Part shown: positions 46,706-57,065 of the stretch, one piece after another
How positions within the stretch are numbered: the stretch's first letter is position 1
Layout: every line of letters begins with the position of its first letter
DNA from: Oscheius tipulae
Lineage: Eukaryota; Nematoda; Chromadorea; Rhabditida; Rhabditidae
Length of the DNA: 64,000 bases
Reading direction: 5' to 3'
Assembly: GCA_037178975.1 (NCBI GenBank)
Contig: JASJZH010000002.1
Coordinates: 124,001 to 188,000 of the forward strand
Program-made: the position numbers and the translations under genes
Notes under the pieces: model-generated
Database searches by the model: none
Seen by the model: only the letters and a program-made list of their open reading frames with translations
What the model was told of the DNA's origin: nothing

Positions 46706-47379
46706 TCTCGACTACCTAGTATCTTTCTACACTCTGTAAGTCTCCAGATATTCACTTCGTTTCTCTCTCATCAACTACACGGGTCTCTTCATACTTCTCT
46801 ACGGCGCCACTTCTGTCAAACCATGCTCTGTCATCCCAATAGTAAAAATCTAGAAATTTTCCTTCTCCTCGACTTTGGTAGCGCAATATTTGTGATGTGT
46901 TTGTGTGATATTCTACCCCGGCCAGCCACCTTCGTGTTTTCACTTATCTCAGAAAGTGCTTTATTTTTGTGAGTCCTTCGACTCGATTACTTGCGAGAAT
47001 GAATGGTTTTTAACGCAAGATAGGGTTTGAAGAGAGACAGAGATAGAAGCGACTATTTTCGTTTGGGACCAGCCGTCTCCGACGGCTTCGCCGTCCATTT
47101 CAATTTAAATTGGCGGCTGCGTAGTAACAAAAAACTCCCAGTGGCTGCATTGGAACAAAAGCAAAGTTCTAGAGCGCACCCAAAGTTGACTTGCCACCCA
47201 ACTTAGGCACAAACCGTTTTTGTACAACAACTTCTGGATGACATAATTGGCTATTTCGTGGCTCGGACAAATAAACAAACAAAGAAAAATCCAAGCAGAG
47301 TCCGCTACAGAAACCATCGCGATAGTAGAGATAATCGCCCCTGTTGCGAAGATGGGCGCTACTCTTCCCCAGGTCGAGA
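46706..47379. other. Intergenic
   Basis: No gene supported. Some plus-strand sequence (INYTGLFILLYGATSVKPCS, about 46780-46840) looks like a decayed membrane segment, perhaps a remnant related to the neighbouring four-TM gene. Confidence 0.4.
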
Positions 47380-48336
47380 CGGAAAGAACAAGACTGATAA
47401 ATCCTGAAGAGCCTACATTGGTCTTGCGATTGGACGTGACTCACCCTGTAATTTTGGACAGGGGCAAGACCGCCTGGTATCCTGTCGCTGTCCGTAGCGT
47501 CCATAGTCGGCAATATTTACTTGGACATCAGCCGTTGGGGACGCAGTAACCGAGTCCGGCATACCATAGAGGAGCAGTTGGCACTTGACAAGGAGTTCGT
47601 CGAAAGAATTTTGGTCTTCCTTATGGAGACTGGAAAGGCACACATCATCTTCTTCAGAGACGGATTTTGGGAGAGCCAATTTGAGAAAGTTCTGTATAAG
47701 GAGAAGGAGAACTTGAAGGGCGCCTGCCTACAGTTCGCGGACTTCACGCCGACTATCAGCTATATTCTGCATACCAAGAGGCATCGAAGCCAGAAGAAAG
47801 TCTTGTCTACGGAAAGTGGGTTCCTCTATCTCTCTGTTTCTACATTTCTCTGTCTCTTTGTCTCCCTTACTTTCTGTCCCTGTGTCTTACTTCCTCTCTG
47901 TAGCTTTGTCTCTCTCTCTCTCTATATATATATATATTACAAACGATTTCCATTTTCAGGGCTGGAAACCTGTGACCGGGAGCCCTCATTGAGTCAGTCA
48001 CAAGCAAGAACTTTTTCGACTTCTACCTTTATTTCCACCCAGGGCGAACTCCTCGGCCTTCCAACTTTTACGTCTTGTTCGATGACTGAAACCCCGGTTT
48101 ATATTTCTGGGTTTATATTTCTGGCAAGAAATCTGCTGTACGCTGAGCTATTCCGATGCCCGCAAGGAGCTTTTGATGGCCGGAGAGACGTGGGTTTCAC
48201 GGCTAGTCATGGGTCATTTAACGATTTTCAGCATAAACAAGGATGTCTTCAACGGGCTCATGGAATATGAGTCATACACTGACTTGAACAGCTTAATGAA
48301 GACGCACAAGGACATAAATGGAATGCCGTTCGTCTA
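47380..48336 (+). pseudogene. Degenerate Argonaute (PIWI domain)
   Basis: Plus-strand reading gives PIWI-domain blocks in order: TLVLRLDVTHPVI, SVASIVGNIYLDISRWG, ILVFLMETGKAHIIFFRDGF then WESQFEKVLYKEKENLKGAC, HTKRHRSQKK, FFDFYLYFHPGRTPRPSNFY then VLFDD, and SYSDARKELLMAGETWVS. These match the Argonaute DVTHP, IIF.RDG...QF..VL..E, KRH and DFYL..H.G..GT.RP..Y.VL.DD motifs. It is broken: a one-base shift near 47490, TGA at 47973-47975, TGA at 48087-48089, and a 14-bp tandem duplication at about 48093-48120 that shifts frame again. PAZ and N-terminal parts were not found. Nematodes carry many Argonautes, so a dead copy is plausible. Confidence 0.75.
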
Positions 48337-48825
48337 GACAGTCAACTTTTCCACTTTTTGTCAATAGGATTCAAATTTTCCGTTTTTTGTGTTTCCCTGA
48401 GGTTTTCCGACTCTTTCTGTTTGACTTTCCCCCTGGCTTCCCATCTCTTTTTGAAATTTACTCTTCCACGGCTTTTTTGGAGACTGTATTGCCTGCTGAT
48501 ACTTGCTGATACCTGCATTATAGAATTAATTAAGATTGAGAAAGAGAGAAACAGATAGACAGAGAGAGAAAGGGAAAGAGAGACGTAAAGTCAGACAGAG
48601 AGAGAGAGAGAGAGAGGCAGGGAATAGAAAGATGAGTTCCAACGGATCTTGATCCCTGACTCTCCCCTAAATCATCACAAATCGATGTACACCACCCCCT
48701 CAGTGAGCAGCTGACGAAAGTCGGGACGCGGCCATTTGGGTTCTCAGATGTTCCCACAATAACAACAAGCTGCTTCGCTCTCTCCAACTCAACACTCCTC
48801 CTAGTTATAAGCTAAATTTTCAGAA
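48337..48825. other. Intergenic
   Basis: GAGAGACAGAGA purine repeats at 48537-48618; presumed promoter of the Ig gene to the right. No gene seen. Confidence 0.5.
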
Positions 48826-49231
48826 ATGTTGGCTCCATTCTTTGAAAAAGCTCCCTCTCTTCTGCAGCTACCCGATGGCTCTATTCTTTTCGAGTGCATC
48901 TGCAATGCCAACCCACAGCCTACAATCAAATGGTTTTTGAAGGATAAAGAACTAACGGGAGATCGCTTCGTGTGTAAGATAAAAAAATCCGTTGGAAAAT
49001 GGACGGTGACTATGCAACTGAAGGTGCGCCATAGAGACAGAGAGACATAGAGACAGAAAGACAGTGAGACAGCGAGATAGAAAAGCAGAAACATATTTGC
49101 ATTTTCAGAATCCAACTCAAGCTGACCAAGGAGTCTACAAGGTCACTGCTACCAACGATCGTGGATCCCACTCGGTCGAGCAACAGTACGTCCACTGCCA
49201 GACCGGCAAGGAAATCTTCAAGACCCAATAG
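48826..49231 (+). CDS. Single Ig (I-set) domain protein, probably cytoplasmic
   Basis: The ATG at 48826 follows ATTTTCAGAA, so mRNA probably starts by trans-splicing. Exons 48826-49023 and 49109-49231. One I-set domain: PDGSILFECICNANPQPTIK then WFLKDKEL, and after the intron QADQGVYKVTATNDRGSHSV, with the canonical W and the D.G.Y.(V) corner; the two disulphide positions are Cys (ECIC) and Val (YKV), so no disulphide forms. No signal peptide. Lack of disulphide and of signal fits the intracellular Ig domains of muscle proteins such as twitchin or titin; the protein is only about 107 residues. It may be a stand-alone sarcomeric Ig module or a split-off fragment. Confidence 0.75.
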
Positions 49232-50045
49232 CGTATGAATTTTCTGTAAATTGTTGTTCTAGAACCATAAAGATGGCATGTTTACATGGACAATGAAAGT
49301 CTATGGATAAATGTTGTTAAACCTTACTCTCTTCGTCACTGTTAAAGGTAACCATTGTCCGCACACTCCCTTTCTCTGTGAATCAAGGCTAATTTAACTG
49401 GAAATAGAGGAAGTTCACATATGAAAAAGCGCAGATTAGGAGCATAGAATAGTATATTTCCACTTTTTTCGATGCAGAGACTGACGATTACTTATACCTG
49501 AGCCCATGCTAAACGATCTCTAGCTGTAGAATGATAGCTTCTGGTTCCTGAAATCTCCCCCAACACTAGCCTCTCCGAGAAAAACAACTGTAATCCAATA
49601 TGGCTTCCAGAACCCCACTCTCTATCCAGTTGGCGCCGTCTCTTTTCCTCTTTCCTCTCTAGGAAACCAAACTATGAACCGGTGCCAATCAACTCGCCGA
49701 GGTCACTCAAAGTTCAGCAAATTGACTTTGTTTCTCTACTCTCTCGTTTCTGTCCTCATCTCCTGCTAAATAATGAATTCAAAGCCTGGTCAGCCAGGGA
49801 AAGCATCTAGATAATCCTATCCGCGTGCTGAAAGTGGTCACTAGAGCTGAACGTTTTGCTGAGTAATTACACTCTGTCTTTCTGTCTTTGCGTCTCTCTG
49901 TCTCTCTGCCCACCCAATCTCTTTCTGTCTCTTTGTCTTTCTGTCTCTGTCACTCTCTTTCTGTCCTTCTACCTCTCTCTCTCTGTTCCTCTGTCTCTGC
50001 ATTTATGTTTCACTGTCTCTGTTTCTCTCTGTTTCTCCGTTTCTC

Positions 50046-50915
50046 TGTCTCCCACGCCACCTCTATCTGATCTCGGTTCGCTCTACAACTGTGCATCGCA
50101 ACCCGCAAAGTCGCTGATAGCCCGCGCTTGTCGCACCCGAACGCTCTCTGCACGTCGGGTGCGGTGGGGGTATATAAACCAACTTCGCTTTCCACAGTGC
50201 AACTGAGCCTGGGGTGAGAGGTTCAGCGAACCGGGGCTCGCTATAGTCTATTTCCAACGTCCAGCGGCACCTGAATTTGAACGCTGACGGCACAGTATTT
50301 GCGCGCGAACAAAAAATTCCAAAACTTTGAATTTTGTTCATTTTCCGCATACTTTTTACAAATTCTGACTGTTTAACCGAATTCTAGACATACATAAACC
50401 TACTTGACAACAAATTTAGGGGAAATATCTAAGAAAAGCGTTGAAAATGGCCAAAATATGTGAGCAGAGCTCCTTTTTGGCTTCCACGCTTTTTTAGGCG
50501 TTTTTCTGGCAGATTTTTCTACAAAATGGGTGTCAAGTAGATATTCTTAGGCCCCGAATCCAATGCCAATGTTAAAACAACGAAAAAATGGCTGTAAACA
50601 CTCAAAAATAGCAAATCTGAGCCCGGGCTACTGTAATTTCCTCGCAAGACCTTTCGCATTCTACCTTTAAAGAATTCGTAAGTGCCGCTGGAGGTTGGAA
50701 ATAGACTATAGCTGAACTGTACTCCGACTGGAGCCTCAGCCACTGGTGGCGTGTACACTTGTGTTCTACAAGTGTAGGTCGGGGCCTCTGGGATGAAGTG
50801 GGGCAGCACTTCGTCCTCCGACTTAACCGGGGAGAGTTCAGGGACGCCTGAACTCTTTGCAAAAATTTATAAAGAAATTTTTATTATTAAACAGGACCAA
50901 ACTATCAAGCTCTAA
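50046..50915 (+). mobile_element. LTR-like element, second copy, split by a TIR element
   Basis: Matches 27393-27788 on both sides of an insertion at 50244-50708. Small differences: 13 extra bases after GTATATAAACC and a deletion of a few bases just before the insertion. The 3' end reads AAGCTCTAA in place of AAGCTCTCA. Confidence 0.7.
50244..50708. mobile_element. Non-autonomous TIR element (MITE) inserted in the LTR copy
   Basis: Left end TAGTCTATTTCCAACGTCCA and right end (reverse complement) TAGTCTATTTCCAACCTCCA; the terminal inverted repeat runs 27-28 bp with one mismatch. It is flanked by TA on both sides (50242-50243, 50709-50710), and the uninterrupted copy at 27.57 kb has a single TA there, so the insertion duplicated TA as Tc1/mariner-type transposases do. 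Length 465 bp, no coding frame: a MITE moved in trans. Confidence 0.85.
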
Positions 50916-51857
50916 TGTGTCTCTCTGTTTCTGTCTCTCTCTATCTTTCCGACTCTGTCACTCTGTCTTCCTCGTAAAGTTGTACTCTTGCTCCCGTCCC
51001 AGCAAAAGCACTGCACAATATGTCTAATAAGGAGGATGGAGATGTAGGATAATTGGCTTCAAATTGGCTGTTTCTGTCATGTTTAACATTATTGGAGCCG
51101 GAGATCAAGTATAGATGCCCCTACCCAGTATTTATAACAATGACTGAGATCAGCCTTTGTTTTTTGCTTTCCTAATTTCCTTCTGACTCATTTCCTGCTA
51201 AATGACTCTTCTTTCACACTCACCGAAAGATAACTAGATCCTCATGTCTCGCCTCTACTCAGGGCTCATTACCCTTGCGCTGTCAGGAAATTAGGGGGAA
51301 ACTGGTGGTTAGTCTCTGAGAGAACCCTTTAGATGCTCTGGTTAGGCTTGCACTCTTGCTCCAAGCCTGACGATTGGGGAGAACTGTCTGTCTCTATTTC
51401 TATCTCTCTCTCCCTCCCACTACGTCAGAGATCCAATCCCATTTTCTTCCCCCCAGTTTATTGGTGTCATGAGGGGAACAAGAACGAACAATGCGTCTGC
51501 AAACGACATCCCAGAAGCTCCCATTGTTTACATTCATCCAGCTGAATGATCTGAGCCACAGGATTTTACTTTGTCCATGCTCCAAAAAACAAAAAGTCCA
51601 AATCTAAAATATCTCCTCACGAGACACGTTATTACCTCAGCAGTTTACCCCACGTCGCCGGGGCGATTACATATACAAACTTGCAAAAGAAATGTCATCT
51701 TTTCTCTACTCATTGTCATTTTTTTCAAAAACTTAGGGAAAAACTGCTCTGCTTACCATTACCATGCCTATTTTCTCCGCCTTGTATACAAAACAGTTAA
51801 GCTCTTCATAACCTTTCCATTAATAGCCACATATAGCTCTGTACTCTCTGTTCCAGA

Positions 51858-53812
51858 ATGCTGCTCAACTGCTCCGGCCAAGAAATCTATCTTTTCGAAT
51901 ACATGGACATGGTAAACAGTACTGACATCACGTCTCCTATATCATTACTGTTCTACGCCCTGGAGCTGCTACTCATACTCACTTCTCTGTTGCTGGTATT
52001 CCTAGTGGCCTATCTGAACTTCAATGATCCGATCTGGCATCGAAATCTGCAATATCTGATGGGATACTTCTTTTTGGGCAGTGTGCCGTCGCATTTTGCC
52101 AGGACTGTCTTCATCTGGTACGAGCTGGTCAAAGATATTAGGGAAGGTCAGTGTTCTTTTATGAGAAATAGAAGGCCACATACCAACTACGAAACAAAAT
52201 CGGACCGGGTTCGACTCTTGGGTGGATCAAGCCATTTTGTCTGTTCATGAAGCCCTCACAACACCTCCAGCTGGTGTTTTGCATCCTTTGTTACTTTTAA
52301 GCGTTTTCACTCTTCCGCACAGTTATCCCTCGAACCGAACGTTGCGTACCGAATTCAAAGGCGGAAAAAAGGAAAACCCAGCCCTTCGCTGCCACTCATT
52401 TCAAAATAAGCTTTTCCAGCTGAGCAATATTTTGCAAAGTTGTAGCTTTCTGTCTCTTTTTCAACTTCGCAGAACATATTCTAGCTCAAAAATTGTTTTT
52501 GAGCTGAAAAGCTGTAATATAGTAGCGATGTCTCGTGGATTTTTAAGACCGGTTAAACTAGACCAGGACCTGGCCTTGAGCTCAACTTACGGGGGCGACC
52601 AACCGGCCTATTTATGCTCATTTTTCTACCTCTAGATGCAACTTTCACGCTTTGCGATGTTCTACAAAATTGTTGATTCGAACATGCTCTACAACTTTTT
52701 AGAACATTGCTAGGCTGAAAGATTACTGGTTCTGTCCGTGACTGTGGTTAAAAGTACAGTGGTAAGCATGAAGTTTCAATGTCTTCAAAACTTAGAGTCT
52801 CACGAAAGACTGAAAAATAGATAAACACATAAATTTTAGAAGCGTGCGACAGTACGCTTGTGATCGCCACTGTAATACGGCTACAATATGGTTTTGCAAT
52901 TATGCATGCGGCTATGGCCCTGATACTGGAACGTGCGGCAGCCTTCTACTTCCTCAAGGTACCTTGGTTTTATGATCGTATTTTTAAGAACCTTTAGGAC
53001 TATGAAAAAAAGAGTCGTGTCTATATTTCGGCAACAATTTTGATCTTACAAATTGGCCTTTCAGCCCTAATGGCCCTGTACAATATTTTCGACTCGGTCA
53101 GCTTCCAGGCCCTGTTTATCTACATGTCTATACTGGCATCTGTTTCAATTGTTGTGAGTTTAGTGACGGAGAGGCAGAGAGACAGTGCGACAGAGAAACA
53201 GATAGATAGAAAGATAGCGACAGAGAGACAGAGACTGTAATAAACTAATATTTAGAGTTTCTGCACTCTCTGGCAAGCCAATCTCCACAAATTTCGCCGA
53301 ATTGGAATCTCCGCTCGAGTCAAGAATTATTCGCTAAGCAAACGATTTCAGCTCACGGAAAATATCCGGGCTTTTCAGGTTTTGCGCTTTGGTTTTCAGT
53401 GAAAGAATTCCGCTTCAGAGCATCAGAAACATGGAAATCGGCTGTGTTATTATGCTTTTCATTGTGGGAGCCGCCGGGTATTTCATGGTCCATGGAGCCA
53501 ATACGGTCCTGGGAGTTCATCTCTTTGAAATTTTGGTCTCCTGGTACGTTTCTACAACCTTGTTGAAGCTGTCTGAAACGGTCGACGAATGAATTTCGCA
53601 GGGAGTATTAGTAGACATCTAAATCTTTCAGTTCCTCGCTTATTCTCTGCTCGACCATCCTTCTCACTTCAAAAAGATGGAGAGAGTTTGTGCGGATGCG
53701 GATACAAAGAGGCTCAGTTTCGATGGAAGTCAAGAAAATAAGTGCCAACGAGGGAGAGGTCTACTTTGATCAGTTGAATAGAGATTGGAACAAGAGACCG
53801 GCTACGAGTTGA
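51858..53812 (+). CDS. Serpentine receptor of the SRE (class epsilon) family
   Basis: Six exons join in phase: 51858-52146, about 52840-52960, 52998-53152, 53256-53378, 53419-53543, 53632-53812; stop TGA 53810-53812. Start MLLNCSGQEIYLFEYMD, TM1 LLFYALELLLILTSLLLVFL, then IVRLQY-like ATVIRLQYGFAIMHAAMA and LILERAAAFYFLKDYEKKSR, the SRE hallmark (ER..A.YF.KDYEK), LSKRFQLTENIRAFQSIRNM, VLGVHLFEILVSW and the tail KKISANEGEVYFDQLNRDW, again typical. Seven TM segments can be counted. The ATG follows CTGTTCCAGA. The 40-bp intron at 53379-53418 contains an earlier false AG. Expected to be a chemosensory G-protein-coupled receptor in sensory neurons. The 0.7-kb intron 1 holds two hairpin repeats. Confidence 0.88.
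52427..52712. repeat. Hairpin repeats, copies 5 and 6
   Basis: TTTTGCAAAGTTGTAGC..AACTTCGCAGAACAT (52427-52490) and ATGTTCTACAAAATTGTTG..CTCTACAACTTTTTAGAAC (52657-52712), two degenerate copies of the palindrome family within SRE intron 1. Confidence 0.6.
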
Positions 53813-53969
53813 AACTTTGTGGTTACTTGAAAAAAATGTACCTCCGTTGCATTGTTGTACAAACTTTAGGACACTGAACGTAAGAGACAGAGATACATAA
53901 CAGAGAGAGGGAGAGAAAGATAGAAATAGAATATCGTCTTTGACAGCTCAATCTTCATTTTCCCAACTT

Positions 53970-54480
53970 TTAAACAAGGTTAGATCCTTTGTAGAAATCT
54001 TCAATCGCCCATATATTGTTCTTTTTGGCCACCTCTGGTAAGAAGTACAAATATATATGGCTATCCAGCTCCTGCATGATAACGTTCAGCTCAATAAGAG
54101 TGATAGTTTTCGAGTGTGTCAGACCGTGGAGTAGAGAGTAGATCTGGATAATGGACTCTCTATCGTGATACTGTTAGAAACGGTGGCTGTGAGGAAGCTG
54201 GGTCCATTTTTGAAGTGCAGGACACCGATGACTGCTCTCACGAATCCATTGTCCTTATCCGCAGTACAGGCAAACTTGCTCGAGTTACCAGTGAAGCGAC
54301 CATTTGTGAGAGACCTCATGGGAGACTTGATTTTGTACTCTACGGGTCAACATTCTGAAAAGAAAGTCCACTGCAAAAGTATCTCACATACCGTAACAGC
54401 GAGCATCAAGGGCTGTCCGAGTGTATAGAGCCGAGAAGAACGATAGACATCTGTGTAGATACTATGTTACAATGCGTACC
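53970..54480 (-). CDS. Unknown protein, probably three exons
   Basis: Minus-strand exons join in phase: ..YTRTALDARCY (to 54404), EYKIKSPMRSLTNGRFTGNS .. FACTADKDNGFVRAVIGVLH then FKNGPSFLTAT, and, after a 38-bp intron, IYSLLHGLTHSKTITLIELN then YFLPEVAKKNNIWAIEDFY, stop TAA at 53970-53972. Both introns have GT..AG and the usual short length. The N end is unsolved: no ATG in this frame was found. It converges with the SRE gene (158 bp between stops). No family recognised. Confidence 0.5.
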
Positions 54481-54835
54481 ACAACGCTTTATAAAGCGTA
54501 GTCGAATTAGTTCGTTTAGGATAATGAGAGCTAATCTTGCGAGGGAGAGAACTAGTGATGACTGTCTGATTTTGAGAAAAGTGGCGTGGGAGGAAAGATT
54601 GACTGTCTTTGTCTCTCTGTCTTTCATTCACAGCATGTTTAAGATCCGAAATTTAATGTTCATTTCTCCCTTGCCTTACTTACTGTGGGGGGCAGACGGG
54701 GGGACCAGTAGGGATGGAATTGTATGTTTATAGCATATAGAATAAGAGAATTAGGAGTCGATAAGGGGAGAGAGAGTGTAGGAGGAGGACTGAGGTGCAA
54801 CAGACACGGGTCACATTATACATACAGTCCATTAG
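54481..54835. other. Short interval, no gene seen
   Basis: May contain the missing first exon of the unknown minus-strand gene and the 3' end of the kinase gene. Confidence 0.4.
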
Positions 54836-56423
54836 TCATAGGTGAGGGGTCTCTGGAGGAGACAGTTCATTTGACATATCCTCAACCGTAGGATATTTCT
54901 TCACAAAAGTCGTTAGATCATTGCCAGGAACAGTACTCTCCAACTCCAGCAGAACCTCGTCCATTGTTGGTCGATTCGCTGGCGATGTTTGCCAACATCT
55001 TTCAATTAGATTGTCAATTATACCCAGACCGAGAGCTGGACGCGCAGGAGACATTCCAGAATGTCCTGACAGATGACTCCTGATGGAGAAAACTGACATC
55101 CGTAAAAAGGTATCACCGAATGGCTTCCTGAATCCCGGCCATTCTTCGAAATTATAGGACTCACTGTTTTGCAAAAATGTAGTAAAGGGTCATAGCAAAG
55201 CTCCAGACGTCAACGGCATAGTTGTAGTTGCTTTGTAGCAATGTTTCGGGAGCCCTGTAGACACCAGTTCCGACTCTAAAATGTGAATAATTAGAGAGAC
55301 TGAGAGACAGACTGACTCCGCTGTGAACGAAGTCTGATCCGTTGCGTACTCCCGCGAGAATCCAAAGTCAGATATTTTGGCGATGTAGCATGGGTTGCCT
55401 AAAAGCACGCTGAAAACGGTCGTTATTCTAAAGCATAGGGCTCATAAACTTGTTCGGATTCAAATCCCTGTGCATGATATTGCGGCTATGGATATAAGCC
55501 AGTCCTAGGGCTATCTGGTAGGCCCAGCTGTTTTGGAATTCCAAGGAAATGGTATGATTTTGGGGGTTTTTATGATGTGCTTCCATATCTGAACCATGGT
55601 CTCTATTTCTCTGTCTCTATGTCTCTTTGTGTCTCTACCTCTATGTCTCTCTACATCACTGTCTCTCTATGTCAGTGTCTCTGTCTCTTACACGATGTCA
55701 GGTTCCCTCCCGGTACGTAATCCATCAAAAATCCCACAATATTACTAGGACTTCCTTGGTAAACCTCCCCATAGAAGGCCACAATATTCGGATGGTGATT
55801 GAGCTAAAACTACGTTTTTATGGTTTGCTAATCAATCTCACCATTCTACTGCAAGCGAGTTCTCGTTGCTCCATCACAACAAGATCGGGCCTCCTCCCAA
55901 TATTCGGCATTCTGCTCTGCTTCAGGACCACCTTCCTGACAAAGAGACACTTTTAGTGGAAAAAATAGTTTACCCTAGTCTCGGTGCCTTGACCAGGTAG
56001 CAATTCCCGTAGGTTCCACAACCGATGTCCTTAACAATGCTGATTTCTTGTAAATTGAAATTTGGAACTTGGCTAGGTAATGCTGGAAAAAGTACTCTTC
56101 CAAACTATGACCAAAAACATACAACGGTTTTCAATAGAAGGCAGGTCGGGACGTTGATGGTCTAAAATTCTGTTCACGTTTGGGTCGAACATAGGCCGAG
56201 AGAGCTGCTGTTGCACCACAGGGCCACTCGGAATTTGAGGGGAATCCGGGACAGGACGACTGGGCTGTGCTGGCTGGTAGAGACTATTAGAACCATTGCT
56301 TGTATCCATGAACGAGACTGCAAAAATCATAGCGTGACTTTTATCATACTTTTCAAAAACCATGGTGTTTAACAAAGTTTAGATCAAAAACTCACAGCTT
56401 CCAGGAACTCTCTGTTGGGACAT
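54836..56423 (-). CDS. Protein kinase, paralogue A (HRDLNPN type)
   Basis: Start at 56423 (MSQQRVPGS), a disordered Pro/Ser/Gln N-terminal region, then the kinase domain: Gly loop DIGCGTYGNCYLVK, beta3 Lys KVVLKQS, alpha-C Glu in VVMEQRELA, LNHHPNIVAFYGEVY, the catalytic loop IHSRNIMHRDLNPNN, DFGFSRE, VGTGVYRAPETLL, DVWSFAMTLYYIF and the final CWQTSPANRPTMDEVLLELE. All residues for catalysis are present. The loop HRDLNPNN has Asn where Ser/Thr kinases have Lys (HRDLKP) and Tyr kinases AAR; LIMK/TESK kinases show a similar HRDLNS. Together with CW..P..RP this points to a TKL-like kinase. The stop is TGA at 54836-54838. It faces a paralogue at 57066. Confidence 0.85.
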
Positions 56424-57065
56424 TTTTAGTGGCTGAGCGGTGTCGAGGCGTCCAAATGCCAAGTGGCTTATCGCTTCTGTTAGGAAAGAGGAAGATGGGC
56501 AAGTGTTTTGATGCTAGTGATTAACTTTTCTCACCGGATGGTCTCAACAGAGAAAGGAGATGGTGAAATGTTGCATAGATCAGAAAGACAGAGAGACAGC
56601 GAGGCAAAGAGAAAGAAATATAGAGACAGGGAGACATATAGGTAGAGAGACAGGGAGACGGCTTCTTGAATGCAGCAGAGAGACAGAGACAGAGAGACAC
56701 GTGCAGTGACGTTCTCTGATCTCTCTCGGTCTCTCTCTTTCTCTCGACCACGTGTTCATTGCATCCCCCTCTCACCCCGTCTAGAGCACAAACAGCAAGC
56801 AACCCCGTTTGAATTTCTCGTCACCCCTTATCACTTATTTTCTTTCGCTTTGACTCGCGCTTTCAAAATTTCTTTACTGCTTTCTGTTTCTCTGTTTCTT
56901 AAAATATAAGCCCCTAAATTTTGGAAACTTTAAGCGTTTTGCAGATCCGGCTTCGATCAAGGAACCAAGCAGATAAGAACGTCTTGGAAACAAAGGGATC
57001 GATATAGTGCCAACGTCAAAAGGTAAGCATTATTGTGCACAGGTCGTAAAATTCATTCTTCAGAA
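56424..57065. promoter_or_regulatory. Shared divergent promoter region of two kinase paralogues
   Basis: 640 bp between the two head-to-head starts. Centre is occupied by GAGACAGAGA (56580-56700) then CTCTCTCGGTCTCTC repeats. A TTCTTCAGAA acceptor precedes the right-hand ATG. The right start may also have untranslated exons here (GT at about 57022). Confidence 0.4.

Larger units (their letters stand above)
49232..51857. other. Intergenic with LTR/TIR element nest
   Basis: No gene supported. Contains pyrimidine repeats (49870-50050), the split LTR copy (50046-50915) and, at the right end, the SRE promoter. Confidence 0.5.

Noticed and set aside
53379-53420. Apparent frameshift in the SRE gene
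   Set aside because: Using the second AG (GCTTCAG) gives a 40-bp intron that restores phase; the gene is intact.
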